Below, piece after piece: positions 45,944 through 57,389 of a stretch of 64,000 bases of DNA. A program made the position numbers and the translations under genes. The notes below the pieces were generated by a model. That model did no database searches. It was not told the DNA's origin and was given only the letters and a program-made list of their open reading frames with translations. The number at the start of each line of letters is the position of its first letter. The first letter of the stretch is position 1. Source of the DNA: Dichetophora obliterata (lineage: Eukaryota > Arthropoda > Insecta > Diptera > Sciomyzidae); the NCBI GenBank assembly GCA_963920525.1, contig OY986439.1:1495001-1559000 (forward strand), written 5' to 3'.

Positions 45944-47441
45944 AACTATTTTGGTCTGAATTCAAAAAAATTGGTTTGAACAATATGCAGTTTCAAGAAG
46001 AAGCCACACAATGCAACTTATTTCAGCTGGATTGAAAAATAACTTCTGATGACGTGCTATTTCAAGATTCCGGTCAATTCATGGTCCCACACTCTGACCT
46101 TCTTTTTCTAATTTTTTATCAAAAAAACTTCAAAACACACCATTACTTATGACGTTTAGTCATAATTGGTGGTAAGAAAGTTGGTGAAGCAGGATCGATT
46201 TCCTACTAGATTTTATAGAGAACAACTACTTAACTTTAGAAACTTTTATTTTAATGACCCCTATTTCTAAAGGTATCGCAATTTGTAGAGCTAGTATCAA
46301 TCAGTCTGAATGAAGAAAGTCTGTGATGGGGAACGAACGCAGTTGAAGATTAGCGTTCCACTTATATACCACCCTATTTCGCACCAAGGCAGACTAGACT
46401 GAGAAGGTTTAATACGTATATAGCACATGCCTACATGCCTGAATTCATTGTTCACAGCTATAAAAACTGAAATCACCAGAAGTTTTTTTGTGACCTTAGT
46501 TATGATAAAATTCACATACCTTTTCTGTCCCACATATCTTAAACCTGTCCCAAAATCTAAACTTGTGATTCTTGATTTTAGATTTAAGACTGTGTATTTA
46601 GCGCTATTCAGTGGAGTGAGTCTGAATTGCTTTTGGGCTTAGAAGCCTTATTTATCGATACAATTTTTTTTTTTAGAAAAATCTTTCTTGAATGATTGAT
46701 TTTTGCGACTATTGCAATAAAAACAACACTATTAAAAACAACAACATATGTTGAACTTTTGTTTTTTGCACTGATTCGCAAATAAATGTAAACACATAAA
46801 AATTAGATGCTGACAAGGCACGAATGGCAACCAAAACACAACGAATTGCAAACGCGGCAGAACGATAGACAGACTAATGGACGGACAAGAAAAAAAGACA
46901 GTCTGACTAACTGACTGATTGGAAGAAGCAGACGCTGAATCCGAGGAATAAACACAAATCAAACAAGTAAACAAACCAACAATCGCATCAAAGCAAACAA
47001 CCAAACAGCAACAACAACAAACTATTGTAATAAGCACAACAACAGGCATTGTAGGAGTAAGGATAACAACACCAAATCAACAACAACAACAACAATAGAA
47101 ACGCAATATTGCATTTCAACATCCTCGCTTCTGCAATTTATTTCTTCTACTTCTGCACTCATGTCATGACGAAGGAGGGCAAGTCGAAGGGATGACGGAG
47201 GAATCATACCCTGCTTTTGATTCCGATACAGTCCCATGCCACCCCATCCCCATTCCATTTCAGTGTTCATGGACAAAACTACAGCAGTTGTTGATGATTT
47301 TGTTGTTATATTACAACAACAGCAAAGACATGCATCCATGTACCGCCTTGCTTGTGAATTGTTTCCTTATTTTTGTCCCTTTATTTTTTTTAAATTACAA
47401 CTTTTCGCAACATTTTGTATTTGTTGTTATTGACTGTGTCT

Positions 47442-47487
<46 letters not shown>

Positions 47488-49707
47488 AAAAATATAAGAA
47501 AATGAAGAAAAACCCTCGCAGGCTCTTTTGATAACGACACATTTTTGTGCAAACAAGAAACAAACAGACAACAAGCAAGAATTGAAGGAAGATGATGATG
47601 CTGTTGCTGCCGCCACCACCGCTGCCGCCTTTGCATCCCTTAAGTAAATAAGAGTGTCCTGTACAGAAGGGCACCAACAACAGGGACAACAACTATTTTA
47701 TGTCAGGTGTAGAGCCAGTATCGCGTTCAGCTCAAACTGTCGAAAGCAAATAAACTGACGAGAGTTCGTTCTTTAGTTCCCCGAAGAATAAGAAACAAAC
47801 ATAAAACACAAATAAGACGTGGCAGAAGAGGTAGAATTATATCATGGATCTGCATTGAATGTTTACTGAACCCAGTCGTATCAGGACCGTAGACAGGAAT
47901 TTCCGTGAGGGGGGTTGATATTGTGTGATTAAAAGTATTGGTACCAATGTGATATGGAGTTTTTATTTGAAAAAGTAATTAGATTATTATTATTATTATT
48001 GTTATTGAACGTGACTTTGTATTATAAAATCTTAAGATAAAAAGGTTAGATGGCTACTAACCTATTCATTATATGGAGCAAATTTTTAAAAAAAGGTTAT
48101 ATTTTATACCTATAATTTCCTATAAAATGATCCAAATTGAAGATTTTTTAAGACTGTTAAAAAAAGGAACTGTAAGATATTATATCAAGATAACTTTTAA
48201 AATTTATTTTTTATCTCAAAAAGATCCTATAATTCTATTTTCTTAAACAATAATGGGGTAAAGGAAAAAAAAATCACTGAAAAACAAAAGCCGAATTACA
48301 AATTTGAAAACAAATTTTGTTATTCTTGGATTCTAATTGCAATTACAATTTTACCGAATTTTCCAAAATTAATAAAAACAGTTGCTCTTCTTACTATTAG
48401 TTTTGATTACATTTGAGAAAATTAAAAAAACTTTTCATGGCTAATCCCTTTTTTTTTGTAAACTACGAAATATTTCTTAGAGAAAAACTTTTCTTAGACA
48501 ACAAAACATTTTTTTTTATAATATTTTCATAATTTTTAAATTTTAAAATAATTTTTGGTTTAAATAAAATCTATTTCTGTATTTTTTGTTGTATACCTTC
48601 GGACCTTATGGTCCCCTTCGATCTCCTTGGACCCCAAAAGTATTTCCCTTGGCTACTACGCCTGTGTCGGATCATACATAGTAAATGGAATAAAAAACGC
48701 ATTCATTCAACTATCAACTCATTCACAGGCAAACTTAAGCAAAATTTAAAAACTTTAAGGATCAAATATTTAACATAAGTAGAAATGATGGACGTAAATA
48801 ACTACACTTCAGCGTAAGTTCCTTTATAATCAGCCTAGTATGTTTCGGCACCCTTTCATCTTTTTTTCTTTATCTCAAATGAGAGACACGCTGTTGTGCT
48901 TATTTGAAAAAAGGATTTTAATACTGAAACCAACCTTACGGCATTTCAGTATGTGACATTGCTGCTGTTGTTGCTATTGTGATTTCTTTAATCTGTAGAT
49001 GTGTCACAAAAAGTCCTGACAAGTTTAGGTAGGTTCATGACAGCATCGCAATGTAGGAAATAAGTTACCCTCATGGCATCTTTCCAATTATAATTCCACA
49101 TGTTGAATTGCGATCATATCAAAACAATCTTAGAGTGAAATATGAGATATTGAAAAATATTTCTTTTTTGTCTTCTGCCTACAGTTATTTGAGTTTAAAA
49201 TGTATGAAATGTAAAGTAGAACAACGACAAGAATAGAAAACAGAAAAAAAAAAATTGAGAATATGAAAACAAGCAAGATTTCTAGATTATGAAATCCAAA
49301 ATGAGTTGAAAAGAAATTTAATAGCACATTAAGAGAACCCAGTTACTTCATTCCAATATTATGTATTCGCAAAACAACAGGGGAAAAATTTTTTTAACTC
49401 TCAAATAATAAGACACAAACTGGGGCAGTTAAGGATTCAAATGAGTTTTTTAACTAAGTGGACAAAGTTAATATCCTTGTTAACCTCAAATGGAAAGTAA
49501 TCATAAAGATGAGTTGTATACGATTATAAAGAAACGTTTGTTCATATAAAATAAAAAGTAGCAGCAAAAGTAGTTTTCAAGAAGCAAAATTAATTTCGAA
49601 TTTTAAATTTTAATCTGATTTACATGAATTTGGTATTAATTGATTAGTAAAGAATTTTTGCTGTTGCGTTGCTTTTTGAAGTGAAGCCTTTAGCAGATCA
49701 CAATGAA
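45944..49707. other. Non-coding stretch with microsatellites
   Basis: No gene. From 46730 to 47700 the sequence is rich in CAA and related triplets and looks unique and host-like. The stretch at 47900-49700 is AT-rich with TTATTA repeats at 47980-48005. The open frames around 47000-47700 are products of the triplet repeats. Confidence 0.4.
47440..47487. repeat. (GTT)n microsatellite, about 15 units
   Basis: An uninterrupted TTG/GTT run of roughly 45 bases, the longest pure trinucleotide run in the window. Related shorter CAA runs lie at 46985-47030 and 47078-47095. Confidence 0.95.
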
Positions 49708-50124
49708 TCTATATTTATAAAAAGCAAAACACTCTCTGTCTGTGTGATGGCTGTAGACTTCAAAACTACTGGGCCGATTGAGCTAAAATTTTGGAAGTCG
49801 ATTTGTTTCGAGTATCAAATTATTTAGGATATTTGCCACACGATTTGGTTCGTATTAGACCAGTGGTCGAATGCTTTTCGTACCAAAGCTCTTTTTGTTG
49901 TTTATGCAAAAAGCATCCATATTCCACGTAAAAACAAAAAGAGCTTTGGTGGGAAAGCTTTCGGGGCAAAGCCACCAATCACTGTATTAGTCTAAAATTT
50001 GGTAAGTTAGTACGTGTGGTTACTGTCGATAACTGTACTAAAAATCGGCGTGGCCTCCTATAGCTACGCCAACTTTTGAGGAGATAAGCTTGGAGCGAAG
50101 CAGAGAGTGCCGGTTATAAACTAG
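49708..50124 (+). mobile_element. Candidate Helitron-like repeat, TC...CTAG
   Basis: The stretch starts TCTATATTTATAAAAAGC after an A and ends GGTTATAAACTAG before a T, which matches the 5'-TC and CTRR-3' ends and A/T insertion site of Helitrons. The body carries ACTACTGGGCCGATTGAGCT, shared with repeats at 23395 and 25058. I did not find a convincing 3' hairpin just before the CTAG, so the class is unproven. A small hAT MITE is inserted at 49861-49984. Confidence 0.5.
49861..49984. mobile_element. hAT MITE, 124 bases, near-perfect TSD
   Basis: It begins CAGTGGTC and ends AATCACTG. The eight bases outside are TATTAGAC (49853-49860) and TATTAGTC (49985-49992), one mismatch, as in hAT insertions. 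An inner inverted repeat, ACCAAAGCTCTTTTTGTT against AACAAAAAGAGCTTTGGT, forms a hairpin. It interrupts the Helitron-like repeat and so is younger. Confidence 0.85.
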
Positions 50125-50133
50125 TAATTAAAT

Positions 50134-50667
50134 CAGTGGTTCTCAATCGTTTTTGGTAATGGCCCCCTTTCCACGTTCACGTCAAACGTGGTCGAAAACC
50201 TCCACAACATATTAAAATAAAATATTTATAATATGGACTAGGTTTACCTAGTCTTGACCTATTTTTTGTTTTTATACATAATAAAGATGAGGAGTTTGAC
50301 TCAAATAAATATGTGAAGGAAAATTGAACTAAAAGACGTAATGTAACTGCACTGAGCAGAGGGTAAAATTAGCGGTATTTTAACCAAAACTCTTCACAAT
50401 TTTTAAGAGCAAAGTGATCTTTGGCACATTATTCACACTTCAGCTCTAATGCCTCATCTTGAATGCTTTCAGGAAGTAGCATAATTTCAACAATAAAGGG
50501 GTCGCGAACTAACTTAGATCTCCAGTTTTTTTTCGAAATATCTTTTGAATTCCTCATAAAGGGAGTTAAAATTAGAAATCAGAATATTTTTTGTGGAAAT
50601 TTTCTGGCAAGGGGAAATGACACACGTCACCTCTAGGGAGGCGCGCCCTACCAGTTAAGAACCACTG
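50134..50667. mobile_element. hAT MITE, perfect 8-bp TSD
   Basis: Ends CAGTGGTTCTCAA and TTAAGAACCACTG are inverted copies, and AATTAAAT lies outside both (50126-50133 and 50668-50675) without mismatch. GC-rich patches beside the ends, GGCCCCCTTT on the left and GGCGCGCCC on the right, are typical of this hAT group. There is no transposase frame in its 534 bases. It starts two bases after the end of the Helitron-like repeat. Confidence 0.92.
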
Positions 50668-50675
50668 AATTAAAT

Positions 50676-50929
50676 AAACCGAAAAGCAAATTGGTATGCT
50701 GAGCACATCAGAAAAATTTCATAACTAGGTGGCGTTGTGAAAATATGAATAGCTGGATTTTGTTTTTAATGCAAACTGGATTTGGATTAGATAAATAGAC
50801 TTAAAATCTATTTGACCTGAGTTCAGAAGTTTAGAATAACATGTGAGTTTTTTTATGATATATTATTAAATTATAAGATATCTATCAATAGCGTATTTAG
50901 TGATGCAGATACGCATCATCAAGGTATTT
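50676..50929. other. Non-coding stretch
   Basis: AT-rich; it may include upstream LINE sequence too worn to read. Confidence 0.3.
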
Positions 50930-51659
50930 AAATGTTTTAAAATTTGTATTATTTACTTAAGCATATAGGTGTCGTTTCTCCATTTATCTAAGCGTCAAAT
51001 CTTATTCAGACTCACGTAGCTCCACAGAAAATTGTCTAGCGCGGCCAAATCGCATGATCTTGTAGGCCAATGGCTAATTACTTATTTAATAAGTTACAGT
51101 TTTGTAGATCGACCAGAAATATGAACCTTGTAATCCCTGTATACAATTTTTTGAATTCTAACAGACTCTTTTTTGTGAACGCTATCAGAATGTGGAATTC
51201 GCTACCTTCAAGAATCAAAAGTATCCGAAATAAGCACAACTTTAAGCATGCAATATTCCAACACTTTTCTTGATACTATCTTTCTTCTTTCTTCTATTTT
51301 CTATTCTATTAATGTTATCTTCTTAATTTTTTGATAAAGTTCCTTAAAGGTAATTTATACATAAGTCTAAATTCAATTCAATTATAATTTATTGTTAAAA
51401 TTGAAGCTTATAACTAAATTTAATTTCTTGAGTCAAATGCATTTGTTTGTTGATTATAACTTAAATTTAAAATTTAAAGTTAAATTTAGTCGTGTTTACA
51501 ATTTTTTCTTTTTTTTTTAATTTAAAATAAGTAAATTAAAATTTTTTTTGTTTTTATTTATTTGTTGGTTATAACTTGTTGTTATTCTTTGATTTCTTAC
51601 TGCATTTAAAAGACTTTGTCTTATATGTGAACATGATAATTAAATTAAATTAAATAAAT
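50930..51659 (+). pseudogene. LINE 3' end
   Basis: A 67-codon frame (51070-51273) reads like the C-terminus of jockey/CR1 reverse transcriptases: FCRSTRNMNLVIPVYNF, then FFVNAIRMWNSLPSRIKSI and a final FKHAIFQHFS. The RMWNSLP block is diagnostic. Upstream text (SENCLARPNRMI-like) is in another frame. An AT-rich 3' tail with TTAAATTAAATTAAATAAATG ending leads straight into the mariner-like remnant, which suggests the LINE inserted into it. The 5' part is absent. Confidence 0.8.
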
Positions 51660-52935
51660 GGACTGCTCCAAGCCGTGAGATTAATTGTTCACCAAACTCG
51701 CCTCGCAATAGGTCCATAGAATTGCGTGCCGTGTTGCATGTTGAAACCACATGTCAACTAAGTCCAATTCTTCTATTTTGGGAAAAAAGTCTTTAATCAT
51801 AGCACGGTACCTTGCTCCATTGACTGTAACGTTGCGATTTTCATTATTTTTTTAAAAAGTACGGTCCAATGATTCCGCCGGCCCACAAAACGCACCAAAC
51901 AGTACATTTTTCAGGGTATATTGGCAGTTTTTGAACTGCCTCTGGCTGCTCTTCAGACTAAATCTGGCAATTGTGTTTGTTGCCATACCCATTGAGCCAA
52001 AAATGAGCTTCGTCGCTGAAGACAATTTTTCGATAAGAAGTGGATCTTCATCCAACTTTTGTAAGGCTCATTCACCAAACAAACTACATTGCGGTAGGCC
52101 GCCTGGCTTCAGTTTTTGCACCAGCTGTATGGTTTGTATGGTTTCTATGGTTTCATACCGAAGTCCTTTTACTTCGACCAAAGAAGATTTTACTTCCAGG
52201 TGGTCGAATAACATAAGCCCAATTTTTGACAAAGGCAAAAAATTAGCATACCGAGATCTTCATTGAAACTGGCCGATACAACAGCAATATTCTCTTCGGT
52301 ACACACTCTCCGCATAGGGGTTGCTGAATTAATGTCCAATAAAATGAAACTGGTGCGAAATTTCGATTGGTTCGGAGGGTCGATTATAGGTCTCTACCCA
52401 CTTACGGCACGTAACGAAACGACTGTAAAACGGCGACGAAATTTTAAGTAGCTTTGCTATAAGATGAAGAAGATGGAAAAATTTAATAAAATTGTCGATT
52501 TCGGATTCATCCTATGCTTTTGGAATGACCTATCGATGGCGAATTTTTTACTTTGCACACTAAACTGTTGGAGTCCATTGTAATTTTTGTAAACAAAGCG
52601 AACGACAAGCCTGTCAGAATTCTTTGCAACGTTCACCATAGGATTTTTTGTCGGCGTCAACAGTCGTTGTCGTTTCGTCGCCGCTTAGTGAACATGTATA
52701 CATAAGAACACATATCAGTTATATTTTTTAGTTTCGTGTCGTTTCGTTACGTGCCGCAAGTGGGCAAAGAACTAATGTATAATGACCTTAAATGGACGTA
52801 ATTTGCGAAACACATTTCTCCCAGAGCACGATTTTTGATAATAAAATGAATTATAAAATTCAATGATTTCTAAGCGCTGTTCGTTTGTTAGTCTATTTAT
52901 GGTAAAATAGCAAACCTTACTCAGCATTTTTGGCT
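51660..52935 (-). pseudogene. Broken mariner-like transposase
   Basis: Reading the minus strand from 52935 leftwards gives text close to a widespread insect mariner-like transposase. An N-terminal helix-turn-helix start reads FTINRLTNEQRLEIIEFY at about 52910. After a gap made by a nested MITE come YNRPSEPIE, LVQKLKPGGLP, and the first catalytic-Asp block IVFSDEAHFWLNGY at about 52000. It continues with EEQPEAVQKLP, CTVWCVLWAGGIIGPYF and VNGARYRAMIKDFFPKIEEL. The second catalytic block is lost: the expected Asp is replaced where the text reads MWFQHATRHA. The C-terminal third is missing past 51660, where the LINE tail begins. Several stops and frameshifts are present. It is inactive. Confidence 0.8.
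52398..52775. mobile_element. MITE nested in the mariner-like remnant
   Basis: The ends CCCACTTACGGCACGTAACG and CGTTACGTGCCGCAAGTGGG are inverted copies with one mismatch, and pairing continues through ACGAAACGAC. A second inverted pair, CGGCGACGAAA against TTTCGTCGCCG, lies inside. It splits the transposase between its N-terminal region and the YNRPSEP block. Target duplication unclear. Confidence 0.8.
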
Positions 52936-53934
52936 TTGCCACATGTTACGAATCGAACGTGAGGTGCCAAAAAATTGTTTCTGAAAAAACAACTTTACAT
53001 GTTATTATTACATCCTTATAGTAGTAAAACCATTATAAACTCCAAAAAATTAATTTTTAAACTGGATTTTGTGCACATAAGCTTTAATAAATAAAGAGGA
53101 CTTTAAGTTTCTAATTTGAAATATTTTGATAAAACAATGCTCTATAAAAGTAACGTCATCAAAATAACACAACATTCAAGACTTAGAATAAACTAAAATA
53201 CGCATCTGGGGGTATTTTAACTTCGGTCCAGTTCAAGATATTTCCTTACTTGTTAAAAATACCATTCAGAAGTTGCTCAAACAATTTAGAAGTTGCTCAA
53301 AATTAAACAACAGATAAGCCAACACAAAATCATTGCGTAGGGCAAAATTTTTTGAGTTCAAGTCAAGTTTCTCATGATACACATGCGTTAATTATGTACC
53401 AAAAGAGCAGAATTTTCCAAAAGAAAAGAAAAACAAGTGTCTCTTTTGAGAAAAACACTTTATAAGTATATGATTGTGTTTTTATCAGAAAATGGATCAT
53501 GTGACTAAATATTCTAATTTTGGTAAATTTGCACCAAAGTGACAACCGTGGCTGCAGCCTTCATCCGACATAGTTATCGAGTCATAATCGCCAAAAAAAG
53601 TGTAAGCGCCCAGAACAAAATTTTACAGGAGAAGCAATTTTCTAGTTTTGTCTGCACCAGCAGTTCATGTAAACTCCATTTTGTGATGGGTATAACTTAT
53701 GAACGCTTAAACTTAGAGATCTGAAAATTTTGAAAGTTAATGGCTTTGTGATAGTACTATCTCGTTTTTTATTCAAAAGTGAATTTTAGATTTCATGGTC
53801 TTTACACTTTTTGGCGATTATGTCTCGATATGATGACTAGAGTTTAGTCTTTGAGACAAACGACTGCCTTTCATGCGATATCTTTTAATTTTAATTCAAA
53901 TCCAATCTATTTAATAATAGCTTAAGCTCATATT
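52936..53934. other. Non-coding stretch
   Basis: No gene. A short direct repeat, TTAGAAGTTGCTCAAA, occurs twice near 53265-53300. Confidence 0.4.
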
Positions 53935-54375
53935 GTGGCAACACTCAAAAAATTTATTAGTGAAATTTCTACGAATGATATTCGTAAAAAAATATACGTA
54001 CTTTTTTTCAAATATTCGTACAATATACTAAGTATTTGTGTTGTGATATCTTTACGAATTCATTCGTAAAACGTTTCTAATACCTGATGTAGTTAATATC
54101 TACGAGTATATTTGTTTTACATACTAATGATATTCGTAAACAACAATACAATAATTCATATTATTGCGTTGTACGAATGATTGTGAGCATATAAATAATA
54201 ATATTTGTATATTTCTCGTACGAATAACTTCGTAATTTCTTTCATTACATTCGTTGTAGTTACTAATGCTTTCGTACTATTTACAAATGAATTATAATAT
54301 TAGTAGAAACGATTCATTTGTAGGTTGACCGTACTAATTATTAGTAGAATGTACAAATTATTAGTAGAGTTTATT
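53935..54375. repeat. TACGAAT/ATTCGTA-rich segment
   Basis: About a dozen ATTCGTA or TACGAAT words lie within 440 bases in both orientations. The ends share ATTAGTGAAATTTCTAC and, in reverse complement, GTAGAATGTACAAATTATTAG-like text. The segment can form many small stems. It is likely a worn MITE or satellite-like element. Confidence 0.5.
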
Positions 54376-54477
54376 TATTTTTTATTTATTTTTTATTTTA
54401 TTTAATTAATTAATATTTGTACAATAAGACTTGGTCTTTAGTAGTACATCAATAGAGGTGAATCACATTTATATAAT

Positions 54478-55283
54478 TTTTACTATGTTGACTTTATATG
54501 ATTTAAATACAAATTCTAAATGTTTGATAGTTTAAATCATACTTGATTTTAAATACAAATTCTAGTTGTTTGACAGTTTAAAATCGTTTATCGAGCTTAA
54601 GGTCAAAGTTAGAACAATTAATTGTTCTAACGAATTTTTCCAAAGAAACAACAACAACAACAAAGTTTTTTCAATATGAAAGGAAAAAAACCACTAGCAA
54701 TTGATTTTATTGTACAATTTCTGCGGTGCTAAACGCGTCATCAGAAATCTTTGTGATTGCCCGTGCAAGCGCGTTGACGCACTGCACCATCGGGGCGATG
54801 AGATTTTGAAGCTTCAATTTCTCATTTTTTTCTCAATTTCATAATGTCACATTTGTTGTTGTATTTCTGTTTTACTTTAGTTTCTATGCTTATGTTATTA
54901 TATGTAGTCCAACAGCCTGCTGGAAGTCTGCACTAACAAAGCATGTTTACTGAAGTTGTTTTTAGAATTTTTGCTAATTTTGAATTAATTGTTCTAACTT
55001 TGACCTTAAGCTCGATAAACGATTTTAAACTGTCAAACAACTAGAATTTGTATTTAAAATCAAGTATGATTTAAACTATCAAACATTTAGAATTTGTATT
55101 TAAATCATATAAAGTCAACATAATAAATATAGAGGTCATTTAGAAAAAACTTTAATCAAATGGTAGAGCTCGACCAAACGGAAACAGCTGAAAACAAAAT
55201 CAGCAAAAATTCTAAAAACAACTTCAGTAAACATGCTTTGTTAGTGCAGACTTCCAGCAGGCTGTTGGACTACATATAATAAC
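54478..55283. mobile_element. Two interleaved inverted repeats
   Basis: Pair A (54478-54630 and 54983-55125) spans about 145 bases, for example AAATACAAATTCTAGTTGTT against AACAACTAGAATTTGTATTT-like text. Pair B (54896-54982 and 55197-55281) spans about 85 bases, for example GTCCAACAGCCTGCTGGAAG against its complement near 55250. The order is A, B, A', B', so the hairpins cannot both form at once. No coding sequence; probably two overlapping or rearranged MITEs. Confidence 0.8.
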
Positions 55284-55289
55284 TCATTT

Positions 55290-55601
55290 AAAAAATAACT
55301 CATTTAAAAAAATAGAGAAAAGTAAGGGACCCAAAATAGACCCTTGAGGCACACCGGCAGAAACAGAACAAAGAGACGAACAATTATTACCAACTTTAAC
55401 CTGTTGCATTCTATTATCTAGGTAATTGGATACTAGTTTAAATGCACTGTCACTAAAATAAAAAAATGCTTAAGCTTATAACAAAGCAGATTGTGATCGA
55501 CAGAGTCAAAAGCTTTGGAGAAATCTATAAAAAATTGAAAACCGAAATGGTTCAGCCTTGTTTGTTGAGCAAATACAGAATATAAAGAACTGTATGATTG
55601 T
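55290..55601 (-). pseudogene. LINE reverse transcriptase fragment, minus strand
   Basis: On the minus strand the text reads FFIDFSKAFDSVDHNLLCYKL, a reverse transcriptase catalytic-Asp block. Across a frameshift it continues VSNYLDNRMQQVKVGN, then SAGVPQGSILGPLLF, the next conserved block. The fragment ends before the YADD box, which is missing. It is interrupted on its upstream side by a tRNA-like insert. It is a dead relic of the same broad LINE clade as the other fragments, but in the opposite orientation. Confidence 0.8.
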
Positions 55602-55697
55602 AAAGTGACCGTAGCCAACTGGTAGAGTGCGTGGCTCGTAAGATAAAGAGCCGAGGTTCAAACCCCAGCTCAGACAGAATATTTTTCTTTTTTCTGG
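55602..55697 (+). mobile_element. tRNA-like SINE head between 41-base direct repeats
   Basis: An A box (GTAGCCAACTGGTAGAGTG) and B box (GAGGTTCAAACCCC) are spaced as in a tRNA, and the segment ends in a T-rich tail (55680-55693). It resembles the head of the SINE at 36317, sharing TGGTAGAGTGCGTGGC. Direct repeats of 41 bases flank it (55561-55601 and 55698-55738, about six mismatches), far longer than a normal target duplication. Confidence 0.75.
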
Positions 55698-55738
55698 TTT
55701 GTCGAGCAACTACAGAATATAAGGAAGTGTATCATTGT

Positions 55739-57255
55739 CTACTGAATATTGTATAGTAAATATACTTCATCAATATCATCACAAACTGAAATCCTGCTCG
55801 AAAACGTATTGTATTTATTTATGACAACATAAAATACACAAAAAAAAAGAAGGCGGAGGCGTTGATGAAGTGACGATTGTTGTGAGCAGAGAATAACAAA
55901 AATTGTGCTGTGGCTGCGTTGTAATAGTAAAAGTGATAAACAACTATAGCAGAAGTATACCTATACTCAGCCGTCGCAGGCGATAGTCGCCTTTTGCTAT
56001 CTGCTTCGTAAAATCCAATAGTCGAAGCAACAGATCACGAAAAGCTGTGGCAGTTGATAGTCGCCTATTGCTGCCTGCTGGGAAAAATTTTATAACAGTT
56101 ACCACTGACTTTTTAAACTACACGAAAAACTTCTTAATGCTTTCGAAATGCTGTAAAACGTTCGCTTTTCCTGCAAATTTTACACAGATAAGTCCAGTGT
56201 TGCCAAGTAAGCCTTTTTCAGGCTAGATTTTGCCTTTTTTTGTCCTTTAGCCTGAAAAATCGATTTTAGCTTTTTTGATCATAAAAGAAAATTTTACTCA
56301 ATTTTCTTTCAGTTTATTTTTTATTCGAATGTTTTTTGTATTTTTTTATGAATTACCAATTTTGTTTTTTTTGAATTTCTATTCTTGGTGTTTTTAAAAT
56401 TCCTGTTCTTTTTCACTAAGAAAAAAATGTAAAGTTAGCATAGTAGTGGGTTGTCGCTTTTATTGAATTAAACAATCGAACAAACCTTTTGCGTCGATGC
56501 GTTCAATATTGACTCCAATGAATGTTTGTGTTATTGTGAATGCAACCGTAAATTGTAATTCTGTTTAACGATTTTTTTGTGAAACTTAAAGTACGCATAA
56601 GCAAAAAGGCACATACAACGTTAGCGTTATGGTCGGTGTTAATAGGGAAGTGATTACTATTTTACAGAAACACAACCCAAACATTATACTTGGCCATGCA
56701 TTTGTCATTCTATTCAACTGGCCATTTCTAGTACTTCAAAAATTTTTCCTAGTGAAATCGAATTTTTAGTTTCTGAAACCTTCAATTAGTTTTAAAAATC
56801 GTTTCACTGACTTGGTAAATTTTGTATTTTATTTTCTTGTATTGCCATTTAGTAAGGCTGAAATTTAACGAATTTCAGCGGTACGAATATTGTTAAAACT
56901 AAGCAAAGAAAAAATAAATTTACTGAATGCACTATTAGTGACAAAATGTTTACTAACAATATTTTAGAAATCTTGTTACGACTTTGATATACCAGAAGAC
57001 CTCTTAAAAATTTTGAAAATCGCATGACACCTTAGAATGATTCTTCAAAAAGTTGGAGAATTATTTTGAAGATATAATGTTTGACCTCTAAGAGTTGAAT
57101 CATACTATTGAGCTAAAAATTCGTTTGACTAAAGGCTTATTTCAATTATAAATTCTCAGATCTCAAATAAAATTTTTGATTTGCTTTAGAATCCTAGTAG
57201 AATAAATGTAGAATGCATTATATTTATTTTATTTTTGTTTATGATAATGTGATGT
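55739..57255. other. Non-coding stretch, possible lone hAT end
   Basis: No gene. CAGTGTTGCCAAGTAAGCC at 56194 looks like a hAT end followed by a TTTTTGCC-rich segment also seen near 22910-23030, but no partner end was found. Confidence 0.35.
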
Positions 57256-57268
57256 AAGTGTGACATGC

Positions 57269-57389
57269 CCCTTAGCGGACACGGACAAATTTGTTGTTCT
57301 TTTTGAGGGTAAAAGAAAAAACTGGATATTAGAGAGCTCTTTTACCCTTGAAAACAACAACAAATTTGTCCTTGTCCGTGTCCGCTAAG
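57269..57389. mobile_element. Short hairpin MITE with about 10-13 bp TSD
   Basis: Inverted arms CTTAGCGGACACGGACAAAT and TTTGTCC...GTCCGCTAAG flank a 30-base loop. AAGTGTGACATGC occurs directly on both sides (57256-57268 and 57387-57399), overlapping the right arm by three bases, so the true duplication is probably TGTGACATG(C). A 9-10 bp duplication would fit a Mutator-like non-autonomous element. Confidence 0.7.

Noticed and set aside
47192..47692. Several overlapping frames coding poly-Val, poly-Asn, poly-Thr or poly-Gln
   Set aside because: They are translations of the GTT microsatellite in different frames.
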